Positions 23,344 through 33,488 of a stretch of 64,000 bases of DNA are shown piece by piece. Within the stretch, counting starts at the first letter, position 1. The number at the start of each line of letters is the position of its first letter. The position numbers and the translations under genes are program-made. The DNA is from Aphis gossypii (Eukaryota; Arthropoda; Insecta; Hemiptera; Aphididae), in contig NC_065533.1 of NCBI RefSeq assembly GCF_020184175.1, positions 6,470,695 to 6,534,694 of the forward strand, given 5' to 3'. A model generated the notes under the pieces. The model worked only from the letters and a program-made list of their open reading frames with translations. It searched no databases and had not been told where the DNA came from.

Positions 23344-23628
23344 ATGGAAAATGCTAATAAGAAATTGAGCGAACCATATTCGCAATCGGAATTAGAGAGA
23401 TTTACGAAAAACATTACGGTTTATATACATGACGTTTATGAAAAAAACGACTTGAGAGAACAATTTTGTATAGTAATAAACGATTGGTTAGACGTAATGC
23501 CGGAGGCTGACGAAATGTTAGAGCACGACAGGAAAAAATATAGAAAAGAAATGAAACGAATGGTGATGGTAAGTCGTAAAAGAAGCGACAGAATGGACCA
23601 ATTGTTGAGAATGTATGAACAGAAATAA
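23344..23628 (+). CDS. Small ORF 1 of the insert (paralogue family)
   Basis: 94 residues from ATG 23344. The core is PYSQSELERFTKNITVY, then FCIVINDWLDVMPEADEML, followed by a highly charged basic helix (RKKYRKEMKRMVMVSRKRS). The PY..(20-30 aa)..C..xNxxL..xxEEIL pattern recurs in the ORFs at 23758 and 24896. No signal peptide, membrane segment or known family. It is followed at once by an A-rich run. Confidence 0.5.
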   Translation: MENANKKLSEPYSQSELERFTKNITVYIHDVYEKNDLREQFCIVINDWLDVMPEADEMLEHDRKKYRKEMKRMVMVSRKRSDRMDQLLRMYEQK

Positions 23629-23757
23629 AAAAAAAAAAAATAATAATATAATAAAAAAAATAATAATATTAAGTATAGATATAGAGCATAAATGTATAAT
23701 AAATAATAGAATAATAAAATAATATAAGTAATAAGTAATGAAATTATAATTAAAAAT

Positions 23758-24033
23758 TTGGGTAGAAGAATAAAACGCCAAAAACACTGTTTCTTAGTGG
23801 GGGACAGGGAAATCCCCGCCTGCTTTGACCACCATGTGCACTCTGCGGCAGCACTTATGCCTTACCCGTTAAGTCCTCACGTAATAGAGCAATCTATTGC
23901 AACTTTGAGATCAGACCTCTTGAGAATCATACAAAGTGATGAGCCCTATACAAGACCTATGTGCTGGATCATGAAAAGAGAAATTCTGAGGACAACGTCG
24001 GAGGAAATTTTTAACAAAATAAATGAAAAATAA
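23758..24033 (+). CDS. Small ORF 2 of the insert (paralogue family)
   Basis: The frame is open from 23758 but has no early ATG; the first in-frame ATG is inside the conserved core, so the true start is unknown. It holds PACFDHHVHSAAALMPYPLS, matched by TACFDFHVVTA in the ORF at 24896. It ends with MCWIMKREILRTTSEEIFNKI, matching CYELNYYLEIIQNPRDILN there. A missing start suggests decay, or an upstream exon. Confidence 0.4.
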   Translation: MGRRIKRQKHCFLVGDREIPACFDHHVHSAAALMPYPLSPHVIEQSIATLRSDLLRIIQSDEPYTRPMCWIMKREILRTTSEEIFNKINEK

Positions 24034-24173
24034 TTGCTAGTAGTATTTAGTTAGAATTAATAAGATAATTTATGTTTAAGTAATAAAATAATAATAACGT
24101 AACATGACCTATTAAATTAATTAAGGTAAATATATGTCTAATTAGCATATTATTATATAGGTTTTTGTGTATA

Positions 24174-24737
24174 ATGATGGTGCAAGGACAGTCGCCATAC
24201 ACCATAGAAGAATTTAAAAATGAAACAAGTATATTTTATGAAAACCAAGGTGAAATCAGAATAATAGGAGTAAAAACTGATCTGAGAGATGCTTGTCTAG
24301 ACCAATTAAAGCAAAGTTTGAGTTCAACCAGGAATAATTTGACTAAGGGATATATTGACAGTTATATACGTAGAGGTAATAAGGAGAATGTGATAGTAGT
24401 GTGGAACGGACATTCGGACAAAAACATTTTAAAAAGATTAGATTTAGACCATTATCCTATGTTAAACATAACGTGTTACGATAAGTATTTCAATAAAAAT
24501 TTTTATATTCAGTTTGAAAAATTAGGCAATAAAGAAATAATTTTCGAAGTAGATATCGGTACATATAATAAAACAGGAAGGCTACTTAATTTAGTAGAGA
24601 CCCATGATATAATATGTAAAAAGAAACACCATACTACGTATGCGCATTATCCGAGAATGGATGTCAAGTATACTAAATGTATATTTGATTATGTGATACG
24701 GAAACAGCGATATGAAAATCTAATAAAACATTTCTAA
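24174..24737 (+). CDS. DEDDh exonuclease-like ORF of the insert
   Basis: 187 residues from ATG 24174 (MMVQGQSPYTIEEF). The middle has VIVVWNGHSDKNILKRL, like the exo II motif (N..D). The end has AHYPRMDVKYTKCIF, like exo III of the DEDDh class (H-x4-D). The exo I D-x-E pair expected near the N terminus is not visible, so it may be truncated, missing an upstream exon (an AG acceptor-like site lies at 24159-24160), or inactive. Assignment is motif-level only. It sits between members of the small paralogue family. Confidence 0.45.
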   Translation: MMVQGQSPYTIEEFKNETSIFYENQGEIRIIGVKTDLRDACLDQLKQSLSSTRNNLTKGYIDSYIRRGNKENVIVVWNGHSDKNILKRLDLDHYPMLNITCYDKYFNKNFYIQFEKLGNKEIIFEVDIGTYNKTGRLLNLVETHDIICKKKHHTTYAHYPRMDVKYTKCIFDYVIRKQRYENLIKHF

Positions 24738-24895
24738 AAAAAAAAATATAATATAAGCAATAACAATAAAAGTAGTAATAAAACAAAACCAACGGTTACA
24801 TTAATAATCAAAATACGAACGTAAAATTTCTTTTTTCAGAAATTCATAATTCTATAAATTACAAATCAACTCTACGAAATAAATAATAACCAATA

Positions 24896-25201
24896 ATGGA
24901 TAGAATGGAGCAATTAGCTTCGGCAATATCGTTTAACATAGAAACGCAATTTCATATTAATCCAACACGGGAAGAATGGCATAATTACACAGCTTGTTTT
25001 GATTTTCATGTAGTTACCGCTAATGAAAATATACTCGTACCTTACGAGGATGAAACTATATTGGAAATGATTGAGGCAGCCAAGAGATTTTTGTATGATA
25101 TAGCGATAGACAGAGAATTTGGTGAACCATACTGTTATGAATTAAACTATTACCTCGAAATAATACAGAATCCACGAGATATATTGAATTACAGTAGATA
25201 A
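24896..25201 (+). CDS. Small ORF 3 of the insert (paralogue family, longest)
   Basis: 101 residues from ATG 24896 (MDRMEQLASAISFNIE). It appears the most complete member: an N-terminal helix, TACFDFHVV, VPYEDETILEMIEAAKRFL, then PYCYELNYYLEIIQNPRDIL. Its N terminus (DRMEQL) resembles the C terminus of ORF 1 (DRMDQLL). No family recognised. Confidence 0.5.
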   Translation: MDRMEQLASAISFNIETQFHINPTREEWHNYTACFDFHVVTANENILVPYEDETILEMIEAAKRFLYDIAIDREFGEPYCYELNYYLEIIQNPRDILNYSR

Positions 25202-26234
25202 ATGTATGTCTAGAATGAATTGATCAGGTAAAACGAAGTGGTTGGGGCTGTACGAAACACCTATCGACATAACATTTGACATATGATCGATGGGGTGGAT
25301 TCTATGGCATCCCCAATGAGTAAAGAGTGATCAAGTAAACGTATTAATCAATTAGGGTTGTTGTCAATGTGGACGACGTACTTCAAATGATTAGTATGTC
25401 ATTCCATGGGCAGCGAATCTTGATTGAGTAAATAAAATAAAAATAACATACAAACTGGAATGATAATAAATATATATGTATGCATATTGCATTTAGATTT
25501 AAGAAAACATACTGTATGAATAAGTTACTATTGGGATATGGAAATAAATTTGAATTGTGGGGAACTTTATAGATTTTGTACTACTAATATATTATAATAA
25601 GTAAAAAATATTATTTGTATTAATTAATTTACCATATAAGAAACTATTGTAATCAACACATTATACTAACCACATATTTTATTGGAATTATCAAATCAAT
25701 TATAATCACTATATTGTACTATTTACTAACACTATATTTTATTGAAATCACAATTATAAATTATAAGAAAACTAACCAACATATTTAAAACATAGAATTA
25801 TATAACCAAATATTTAATCCAACCATATAATCATTAATTATATTATAATCAAAATATTTAATCAAACTATTTAACCATTTGTAAGTGTAATCAATCCATA
25901 TTTAATCAAAACTATATATACAACATATACATCATATATTCATATTATATAACGAAAATACTTTAAATGTAAAAGCATACAGAGAATTATAATGTATGTC
26001 TTATATCAATAACTTGTGATCGATTATTGTAAACACTATAATATTGTAATAATTTGTAACTTAACCATTTTGTACTGAACTTTGAAAGATTTCTGTCTTT
26101 GAGACATAAACCTTTTTTTTTCGTGGGGAGGTGCAACAAGCTCTGATACTTATATTAAATATAATATATGAATTACATACCATAGCCAACAATAACCTAA
26201 CATTGGGGGTGCAACAGACACTTTTTGATGAGGG

Positions 26235-26876
26235 TGTAACAATTATTCTTATAATTGGATTCTAAAAGTGAGCAGGTGATATCAAGTACAGATTTTCTTA
26301 ACCGTGAACGATTAACACATTGACGTAGCAATTGTCGATCATCAGCGGCGGCGGAACGGCGTGAGAACGCTAGCCGCAACGAAAATATTATATTATAACA
26401 ATTATATTATGCGGCGGCATCGTGCAGGGTCAAAGGCAGATCATCGCACGTACGCTTGCCACCCGGTAGAATAATATAGAAATATAATTACCACCCGATA
26501 GAAGAATATAGATGTCAAAATGACGCACGTCGTCGTTCAGATAACGCAAAGCGTGGGAAGAAGCGGATGCAGGTGCAGATGACCATCAGGGACCTGAAGG
26601 TACCGCGGGAGTCCCTGGACGATATATAAGGGGGCCCAGATTAGGCACAATTCAGACGTGATCCACCAGAGTTAGCGCAAGCACCTTCACGTCACCCAGT
26701 TTAATATTTTATGTCTCCTGGACTTAGAATATTTTTCACAAGTTTTATTAAATTAATTAATTGGACTTAGAAGAATTTTTAAATAAAAAACACTTAGAAT
26801 AATTTCGAGAGTTCATTTATTTCACAACACCTTTCCGATTCGACATCATTCAACTGATTGTACGTGGCACGTTACA
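26235..26876 (+). mobile_element. LTR-like sequence ending the insert
   Basis: It begins TGTAAC and ends GTTACA. Within it GATATATAAGGG near 26620 is a TATA box, with a transcription start expected about 25-30 bases on. AATAAAAAACAC near 26780 is a possible polyadenylation signal, in the order expected of U3-R-U5. It abuts the resumed integrase coding at 26877. Alternative left ends at TGCAACA (near 26131 and 26208) cannot be excluded. Confidence 0.5.
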
Positions 26877-27372
26877 CATGTATAGAGAGTTTACTGCTCA
26901 GGGTTCACATAAATGGTTATCTATTTTACCCATCCTAATAGATAATTACAACAATTCAAAACATAGAACGATCGGGATGACACCAGTCCAGGTGGAAGAA
27001 AATCCTGCACTAGTGACTTTGAAACAACGCACAATCGTTAATAGGAAAGTAAAATTTCATGTTGGAGATAAAGTTCGAATAAGCACTCAGAAAGGAGTTT
27101 TTACAAAAGGATTTTTACCTAATTGGTCAACAGAAATATTCACAATAGTAAAAATAAACAAAACAGAACCACCCACTTATCAGTTACACGATTATCATGA
27201 TGAACCAATAGCCGGTTGTTTTTACACCGAAGAAATATCTAAAACAAATTTTCCTAATGATTATTTAATCGAAAAAATTATACGAAAGAAGGGGAATCAG
27301 ATATATGTTAAATGGATAGGGTTTAACAATTCTCATAATTCATGGATAAATAAGAATGAAATTAAAAAATAA
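26877..27372 (+). pseudogene. Polinton integrase, C-terminal part with chromodomain
   Basis: The frame resumes with MYREFTAQGSHKWLSILP and YNNSKHRTIGMTP, the end of the retroviral-type integrase core. A C-terminal DNA-binding segment follows (FHVGDKVRI, FTKGFLPNWSTEIF). A chromodomain closes it (DYLIEKIIRKKGNQIYVKW then NSWI). In Polintons the chromodomain probably directs insertion to marked chromatin. Catalytic Asp 2 and Glu are missing with the deleted middle, so the enzyme cannot function. The frame closes at TAA 27370-27372. Confidence 0.85.
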
Positions 27373-27455
27373 TTTCAGTCGGTGTTCAGAAGTGAATGTG
27401 CTTGGTACCACGAAATTATTTTTCAATATTCCACACGGTGAGTCAGCTTAACAAT

Positions 27456-27922
27456 ATGTCTTCGGCTATTTTGGACATTCATTGCATTCTCGGAGTCAAC
27501 AACAAGTATTTTATTAAAGAAATGTCTATAGCAGACACTGAAACATGGACCCATCAACACTTTATATTTAAACATACATCTTTAAAACAAGACGCAAAAA
27601 GTCGAAGCGTAAACAGTTGGCTTGAACGGTTGCAACACGGTTTATCATTGGAATACGGTGATATCGAGTATGGAGAAATACAGAAAATATTTCAATCATT
27701 AACATTTGATAGAATTTACGTCAAAGGTTTGCAGAAACAAAAAATTAAGAGTTCATGCCGCACGCTACCGTCTTCAACATTGAAAACTTAGAATGTCCAC
27801 GGCTTAGTCAATTGAACGGAGAAACACTACCATGTTGTATTTTTCATATGGATTTTAATCCTCAACAATGTACATTGTATAAAGTATTTGCTATAAAAAA
27901 ATGGTATGTTTATAATGTTTAA
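27456..27922 (+). pseudogene. Conserved Polinton-associated gene of unknown function, frameshifted
   Basis: ATG 27456 opens ILDIHCILGVNNKYFIKEM, then HFIFKHT, a HGLSLEYGDIEY block and FDRIYVKGLQKQ. A frame change near 27765 moves the rest into a frame with FNIENLECPRLSQL, CCIFHMDF and a CTLYKVFAIKKW end before the TAA at 27920-27922. Proteins with this D..KE..HGI/L..Y..IYVKG..LGCP layout recur beside Polintons in aphids as I recall. The opening acid-strand layout would suit an RNase H-like fold, but I do not claim that function. It converges on the polymerase gene. Confidence 0.6.
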
Positions 27923-28378
27923 GATTGTATTCTATTATTTGAATAAACAATAATAATATTTTAACATTGTTGGATTTTTTTTTATTTACTATATAACACG
28001 GTATAATGTTAATAAAAACAAAATCAAACAGATATTTACATGACCTTAACAATAAATTATAGAATATATATATATAATATTATGTACACTGTATAACATT
28101 TTTCAACATTTAGTTGTTCAAGTTGTACATTGTATAAAGTATTTAAAAAATGGTATGTTTATAATGTTTAAGATTGTATTCTATTAATTAAATAAACAAT
28201 AATAATAATAATAATAATAATATTTTAGCATTGTTGAATTATTTTTTACTATATAACATGGTATAATATTATTAAAAATAAAATCACACAGATATTTACA
28301 TGACAATAACAATAAATTATAGAATATATATATATTATGTACACAGTATAATAATTTTTAACATTTAGTTGTTCAAGT
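27869..28378. repeat. Tandem duplication of the convergent 3' ends, period 255 bp
   Basis: 27869-28123 and 28124-28378 are two copies starting TGTACATTGTATAAAGTATTT and ending TTAGTTGTTCAAG. The first copy contains the real end of the plus-strand gene. The second contains the real end of the polymerase gene (TTA at 28365-28367). Each copy carries polyadenylation-like AATAAA signals. Small indels, including an ATA expansion near 28198-28220, separate them. Confidence 0.8.
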
Positions 28379-31300
28379 ACCCCCATGGTAACGTTTCTAT
28401 TATGTCACCTTCCGAATACATAGCCATCCGTTTGTCGTATTCCATTTTGAAAGTTTTTGACGTAAATGTTGTTGCTAATTGCTTAGTTTTAGAATTTCGG
28501 GTTATTTGTTGAAATTGTAGTTGTACCTCCTTTATTTCGTCGTTCATTATTTTCTTCATACTGTCCATATTTAATTTTTGAATATTTTCATAACTAAGAG
28601 TAAATCCTTTTATTTTTGTTGTTGTCCGGTTTTCGTTATCTGTGTGTGCTAAACTTTTAGGACCAGTCGACACCCAGTCTGTTATATGTACACCTGGACC
28701 TAATTCATCAGTCCATTCACCTAGCATGCACCCTGTCTTTACTTCGACATCATCGAAAATATAAAATACGCTATCTGTGTCGTAATACACTACTTTCTCA
28801 CCGAGATTGTCCAACATGTTATACAATCTTAATCTGGCATTTGATGTTGTGAACGCTGCTATGTAAATGTTGGTATTATGCTCGTTTCCGACGTATTCGT
28901 TAATTTGTTTATAAGAAACTTCGACTAAATCATCCGTCAAAAACACTATGTTTTCAATTTCTAGTTTATTGTCCAACAATACTTGATACCATCTGTCCGG
29001 TTTTGATATGATCTCGGTTTTTGTTTGATTAGGTCTTTGTCCAAACTTACCCCAAAACGAATTTAGGCATATTTTAGCAAGTGCTCTTAATCCAGGATTT
29101 TCTTTTATATTTTCTACATCCAAATCGATTCCCACTGCATTTTTTATTGCTAAAATATAATCATTAACTGTTCGATAGTCATTTTTCCAAGAGCTAGTTT
29201 CTAGCTTAATTTTTAAAAATCGTTTTATATATTCCTTAAACAATGTATTAGATTTTTTTTCAAAATGTTGCACTTCATAAATTTTTAGTATTTTATAACC
29301 TTTCTCTATAGCTTTTTGCACTTCGTCTGTGGTCCAAGTTCCTGTAAGTGACTTCTGATCAGTGTTGTGTGTACACTGTCTAATTTTATCAAGATGACAT
29401 TGATTACAAAGTGTAAATACTAATTTTTTAGATTTTATCGGAAGTACGGGATGATATAAATTGGTCGGTGGTAATAATTTGCATTTGATAAAACCATACC
29501 AATTTGATTCCGAATATTTTTTAATTGATGGATTAAAAATCTTTTTAGGATGGCCTACGGGGTAATTATCATAATACATTACTGTCGGGTATAAACTGCA
29601 TACATCGAAGTATTTAATTTTTTTATTTTTAACCATTAATTTTGTAGCGTTAGTTCTTCCTCCGAAAAATGCATCTCGTGGGTTTAGTGGCTCAATCACA
29701 TCATCTGGATATTGCATCATTTGTTTATAATCGGCGTGCTTTCTCCATTTACAACTCCATATTTCTTCAACTTGGTACCCATTTTCTTTCAATTGAGTTG
29801 TCCGTCTAATTGTGTTGTTGTATAAATCGGTCATGGAGTGTTTATTAACGGGGTTTGTATCATTAGGGTTGAAGCAATCCGGACAGCCATGCCAGAAACA
29901 TCCATGATACTGATATACTTTTTTTTCCGACACATCATAACCGTCGACTTTAGCACCGCATATGACAGCTTCTCCGCCGTTTAATGCATGCTTTATATTT
30001 TTATTTCCATTTAATATTTTGCTTTTCAACCACTTGATTGATTCGTCTGAAAATTTCTCTTTTTTCACATTTTGAACGACTGCTATAGTGGAATTTGACA
30101 AGTCACTCTGCCGATAAATTGCCATACATACACTCGCAATGGTTATGTATTTAAAGGGGTCAATGTTGCACACGTCTAAAAATTGTTTTCTGAGTTCTAA
30201 ACATCCTCTTCGTAGAATGTCAACGTCCGAATTACAATATTCTTCCAACTCTTTTTTGAAATTAAATGTATAATTGTTATTTGTCATTTCATCATGCCAA
30301 TTTATAAAATCTGTTCTTTGTTTCGTTGTCATAGTATTATAGCCGTAATAAGATTTGTTATCCTTTTTTCGCTTCTGTAAGTCCAAACGTTTTTGGGAAG
30401 TCAGATAGTTTAGACTGTATAAAATTAAGGCTATCGATGAATTTTATGTTCAAGCCCAATTCTTTTATTTCGAGCATCATAACTTTTGTCCCGTTACGAA
30501 TTATTTCGAATTTGACTGTTGGCATGTATTTTAAAATGTATTGTATTATAAAATATGTATCGTATGATTTTGAATTGTGTGCTATGTATGTTGTTCCTTT
30601 CATATCTTTACTTAGTGCCCATTTGCAAAATTTATCATTAGCCGTGGCCACGTCATCTGTCGAAAACACATATTTTGTACCTTCAAAATTGTGAGCAATT
30701 ACCATACTTGGTATGTGTGTTCCTGTGTTTTGTTGGGCTTTGTAATCGAAAAATATATAATTCGTTGTGAACGTACAGTCTTTCCGTTTTTCTGATGATT
30801 TGTTGTTACAAACGCAGGCTTCCACACAATATCCTCCTTTTCCTATTTTTCGTTGCATAAAACATTCATGTAGACACAATTTGATGTTTTCTTGTTTGCA
30901 ATTATGGCATTTTCCATATCCGCAAACGCTATTGTGTGTGTGGTCATTTCTTTGTACGATTAAATTACATCCACTGCATTTATACTCCTTATCGCAAACA
31001 TTTCTATGTTTTCTTAAACATTCGACATCGACACAGTAACGGTTGCACTCTTGACAAAAAATTTTTTCTTTTCTGAAGTCATGGATATGATATTTTTCGT
31101 TACACAGCTTACACTTTAGCCCGGGTCCTTTTTTACACACGTGTTTATTTTTATTATTATTATACCCCGTATCACATAATTCGCAGTAGTATACACGTTC
31201 CTTAAACGAAGGCATGGAATAAATAGTATGAAAATGATCATTTTTTTTCAATAGATAAATCTTAATTCTATTTTCATTTCCCGAGTAGTCGATTTCACAA

Positions 31301-32681
31301 AAATTATCCGCATTCACGACTTTCACTTGAATGTTCAACAATTTTTCGACATTTTCTATATCGCGGTAGGTAAATGGGCGGTTATCAAATATTTTTAATT
31401 TTTGACATAATTGCTTTGTCAAACGCGTTTGTATATTATTTCTGCCATTCCGTAGGTCTTTTATTTGGCTATCGGTTAATTTATGTCCCAATATATCAGC
31501 AGTCTTGTACGATAATCCAACTAAAATAGCACGGGGGCAACATAATTCATCTTGATTATTAATTTCTGTTACACATCTTTTGTTTTTGGTAAAAAGATTC
31601 AAGTATTCCCAAGACGGTTTAGGTTTACCACCTTTAGGCATTATAATAACTTGAAAACTGAATACCGTTTCGTTAATATTCACAGACTGATCCGATGTTA
31701 ATATACTACAAATTTTATTTAAAATTTTCTGCCCTGAGATATTGGATGTCATGTTACCTGTGGATATTGGCGAAAAAAACTTCGGATTGTCTGCGTGCAT
31801 ATTAACAATGTCCCCATCAGTAAAATTTGTAATGGTTTTAATATTTGTTATCATATTTTCTAAACCATCCTCTAATAGTGCGTTTAAACTAACTATATCT
31901 AAATTTCCCGGCACAGGTTTTAATGTTATACTATAGTCAATCATATAAGCATTATATTTTTTTATAAATCTATTTTTCTTATTATAAATGCTGAACAAAT
32001 TTGATTCTAAAAGTGAAGTTTCAGTTGCTGGTTCTATTAGTTTCGCTTTTTTTCTTTTTTCTTTTGTTCCGACCGTGGTGCCAACGTGTACACGCTTACC
32101 TAAAAAATGTACACATAATATATAATATAAGCGTTTCATAAAAATGTTAATTAAATACTTTTGTTAGACGTTTCAGCTGGATTATTTTCCACGAAAATGT
32201 TGGGGGCTATTTCAAGCATGTCCTGTTGTTTGGCATTAGCTAAAAACATTTAATAGTGTTATATTATGTAGGTATGTATAGTTTATAAAGTGTATCATAC
32301 TTTTACATAATTTACTATTTTCGACCTCTTCCAACAATTGAACACACAATTCATCGTCACTGTCCTCGAACATTATATTATTGTCATCTAATTAAAAAGC
32401 AAAAATATTTTTTATTTTTGACACCGAATAAACAAAGCACGTCTTACTTTTACATAATTCAGTATTTTCAACCTCATTCAACAATTGAACACACAATTTA
32501 TCGTCACTGTCTTCAAACATATTACCATCTGAAAAAACATTAAATATTATAATACTCAATTATAAACATATATATAATATATATATTATATATATAAAGT
32601 TCTTACTTATTGCTTCAGGTATTGTTGGTACTAAAGGTGCTGCTGGTGCTGCTGTTGGTACTGTAGGCTGTTTATTAATAC
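28365..32681 (-). pseudogene. Polinton DNA polymerase B (protein-primed type), split by a frameshift
   Basis: Main parts: 32099-30358 (N-terminal and exonuclease) and 30386-28365 (polymerase). Cys/His-rich knuckles fill about residues 310-440 of the first part. Exo I reads FFDYKAQQ, where the usual D-x-E Glu is Lys. Exo II is YIAHNSKSYD and exo III is YCNSDVDILRR. Polymerase motif A is DVCSLYPTVMYY, motif B is KICLNSFWGKFG and motif C is YYDTDSVFYI. Near 30370-30386 the frame changes and about 15 residues usual after FGLTE are missing. Upstream, four small phase-1 exons (32681-32607, 32528-32448, 32387-32301, 32239-32159) join in frame into 32099, giving an acidic N-terminal extension. The first exon and start were not found. 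It would replicate the element; this copy looks non-functional. Confidence 0.88.
32301..32528 (-). repeat. Duplicated acidic exon in the polymerase N-terminal extension
   Basis: Exons 32528-32448 and 32387-32301 encode near-identical peptides of the form MFEDSDDxLCVQLLxEVEN. Both have symmetric phase 1, so duplication kept the frame. The introns between them share the flanking donor context (AAAAGTA). Confidence 0.8.
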
Positions 32682-32939
32682 CTAAAATGGATCAATACTA
32701 TAATATTTTAAACTTGAACACCGAAATCACTATAACAATTTATTGTCTATTTGTGATGTACCATCTGAGATCGAGTGTCCTATTACGTTGACCTAATAAC
32801 CATGAACATGTGGTTGCATATACTAAACTCCTTAAATACGGTCAGAATGTCTTAACACGACGTATACCGGTGTCCATGTTATCTAATGATAACAATAAAA
32901 GTAGATATAAAACGCGGGAAACAGAAACCGATTCGTTAA

Positions 32940-33488
32940 CACATTGATGGACAGTACTGCTATAGCAGTAATTTTTAAATTTGATGTACGTATATCACTA
33001 CTGCTATAGCAGTAGTTCAATATTCGTTTATTAAAACTCACTACTGCTATAGCAGTACTATTTTCAATAGTTTTATATGGTAGAGAATTTCCCACTGCCC
33101 CACTACAACTCAACGGATCATTGGGCACTGTATTTTAAAACCACTTATTTCTATTTTTAGTATTTGCTGTTTATGATAATAATATTATCGGTAATATTAT
33201 TGACAATTATTTACGACAGCTGTTTATCTTAACGAATAACAATCAGATATTGAATTCACTATTTATAATTTATTTATTTATATAAACTATCGATTGTTTC
33301 GTCATAATATTTAGTTATTTGATGGTACTGCTATAGCAGTAGTGATATACGTACTTGATAATTACTATGTAGGTGGACAATACTGTTATAACAGTAGTCA
33401 AATTACTACTGCTATAGCAGTAGTATGTAATTGCGTTTCAAAAGTTACACAAAAAAAACCACAACAATTCAGAATGTCCATCAATGTG
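32940..33488. mobile_element. TTAA-flanked MITE (piggyBac-like) with six copies of a 16-bp palindrome
   Basis: The ends CACATTGATGGACA and TGTCCATCAATGTG are perfect inverted repeats, flanked by TTAA at 32936-32939 and 33489-33492, the target duplication of piggyBac-type transposons. Inside, TACTGCTATAGCAGTA occurs at 32955, 33042, 33326 and 33407, and in the 20-bp palindrome 32997-33016. A sixth copy, TACTGTTATAACAGTA at 33381, has paired substitutions that keep the palindrome. A longer subterminal inverted repeat (GTACGTATATCACTACTGC) links 32984-33016 with 33326-33352. No protein is encoded. It lies upstream of the polymerase gene. Confidence 0.85.

Larger units (their letters stand above)
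23292..26876 (+). mobile_element. Unidentified segment replacing the integrase middle, ending in an LTR-like sequence
   Basis: About 3.6 kb separate the two integrase parts. The right end is an LTR-like unit (26235-26876). The left half (23344-25201) holds four plus-strand ORFs, three of which are similar to one another. The rest, 25202-26234, is AT-rich and without ORFs. ACGTTAC occurs at both borders (23290-23296 and 26869-26875), either microhomology or the last bases of a deleted 5' LTR. No gag, RT or integrase was seen inside, so this is not a standard LTR retrotransposon. Confidence 0.6.
15688..32881. mobile_element. Polinton/Maverick (adintovirus-like) element, degraded
   Basis: The gene set identifies it: double-jelly-roll capsid protein, penton-like protein, adenain-like protease, PLA2-like protein, FtsK/HerA-type packaging ATPase, retroviral-type integrase with chromodomain, and DNA polymerase B, all within 17 kb. 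The minus-strand morphogenesis block and the plus-strand ATPase block diverge at 21566/21626. Polymerase B runs towards the plus-strand genes from the right. The boundaries given are those of the genes; terminal inverted repeats and 6-bp target duplications were not identified. Integrase is interrupted by 23292-26876. Most virion and replication genes carry breaks, so this is an old copy with no intact replication or packaging set. Confidence 0.9.

Noticed and set aside
32940..33430. CRISPR-like array of regular palindromic repeats
   Set aside because: Copies are irregularly spaced, lie inside a TTAA-flanked MITE, and the genome is eukaryotic.
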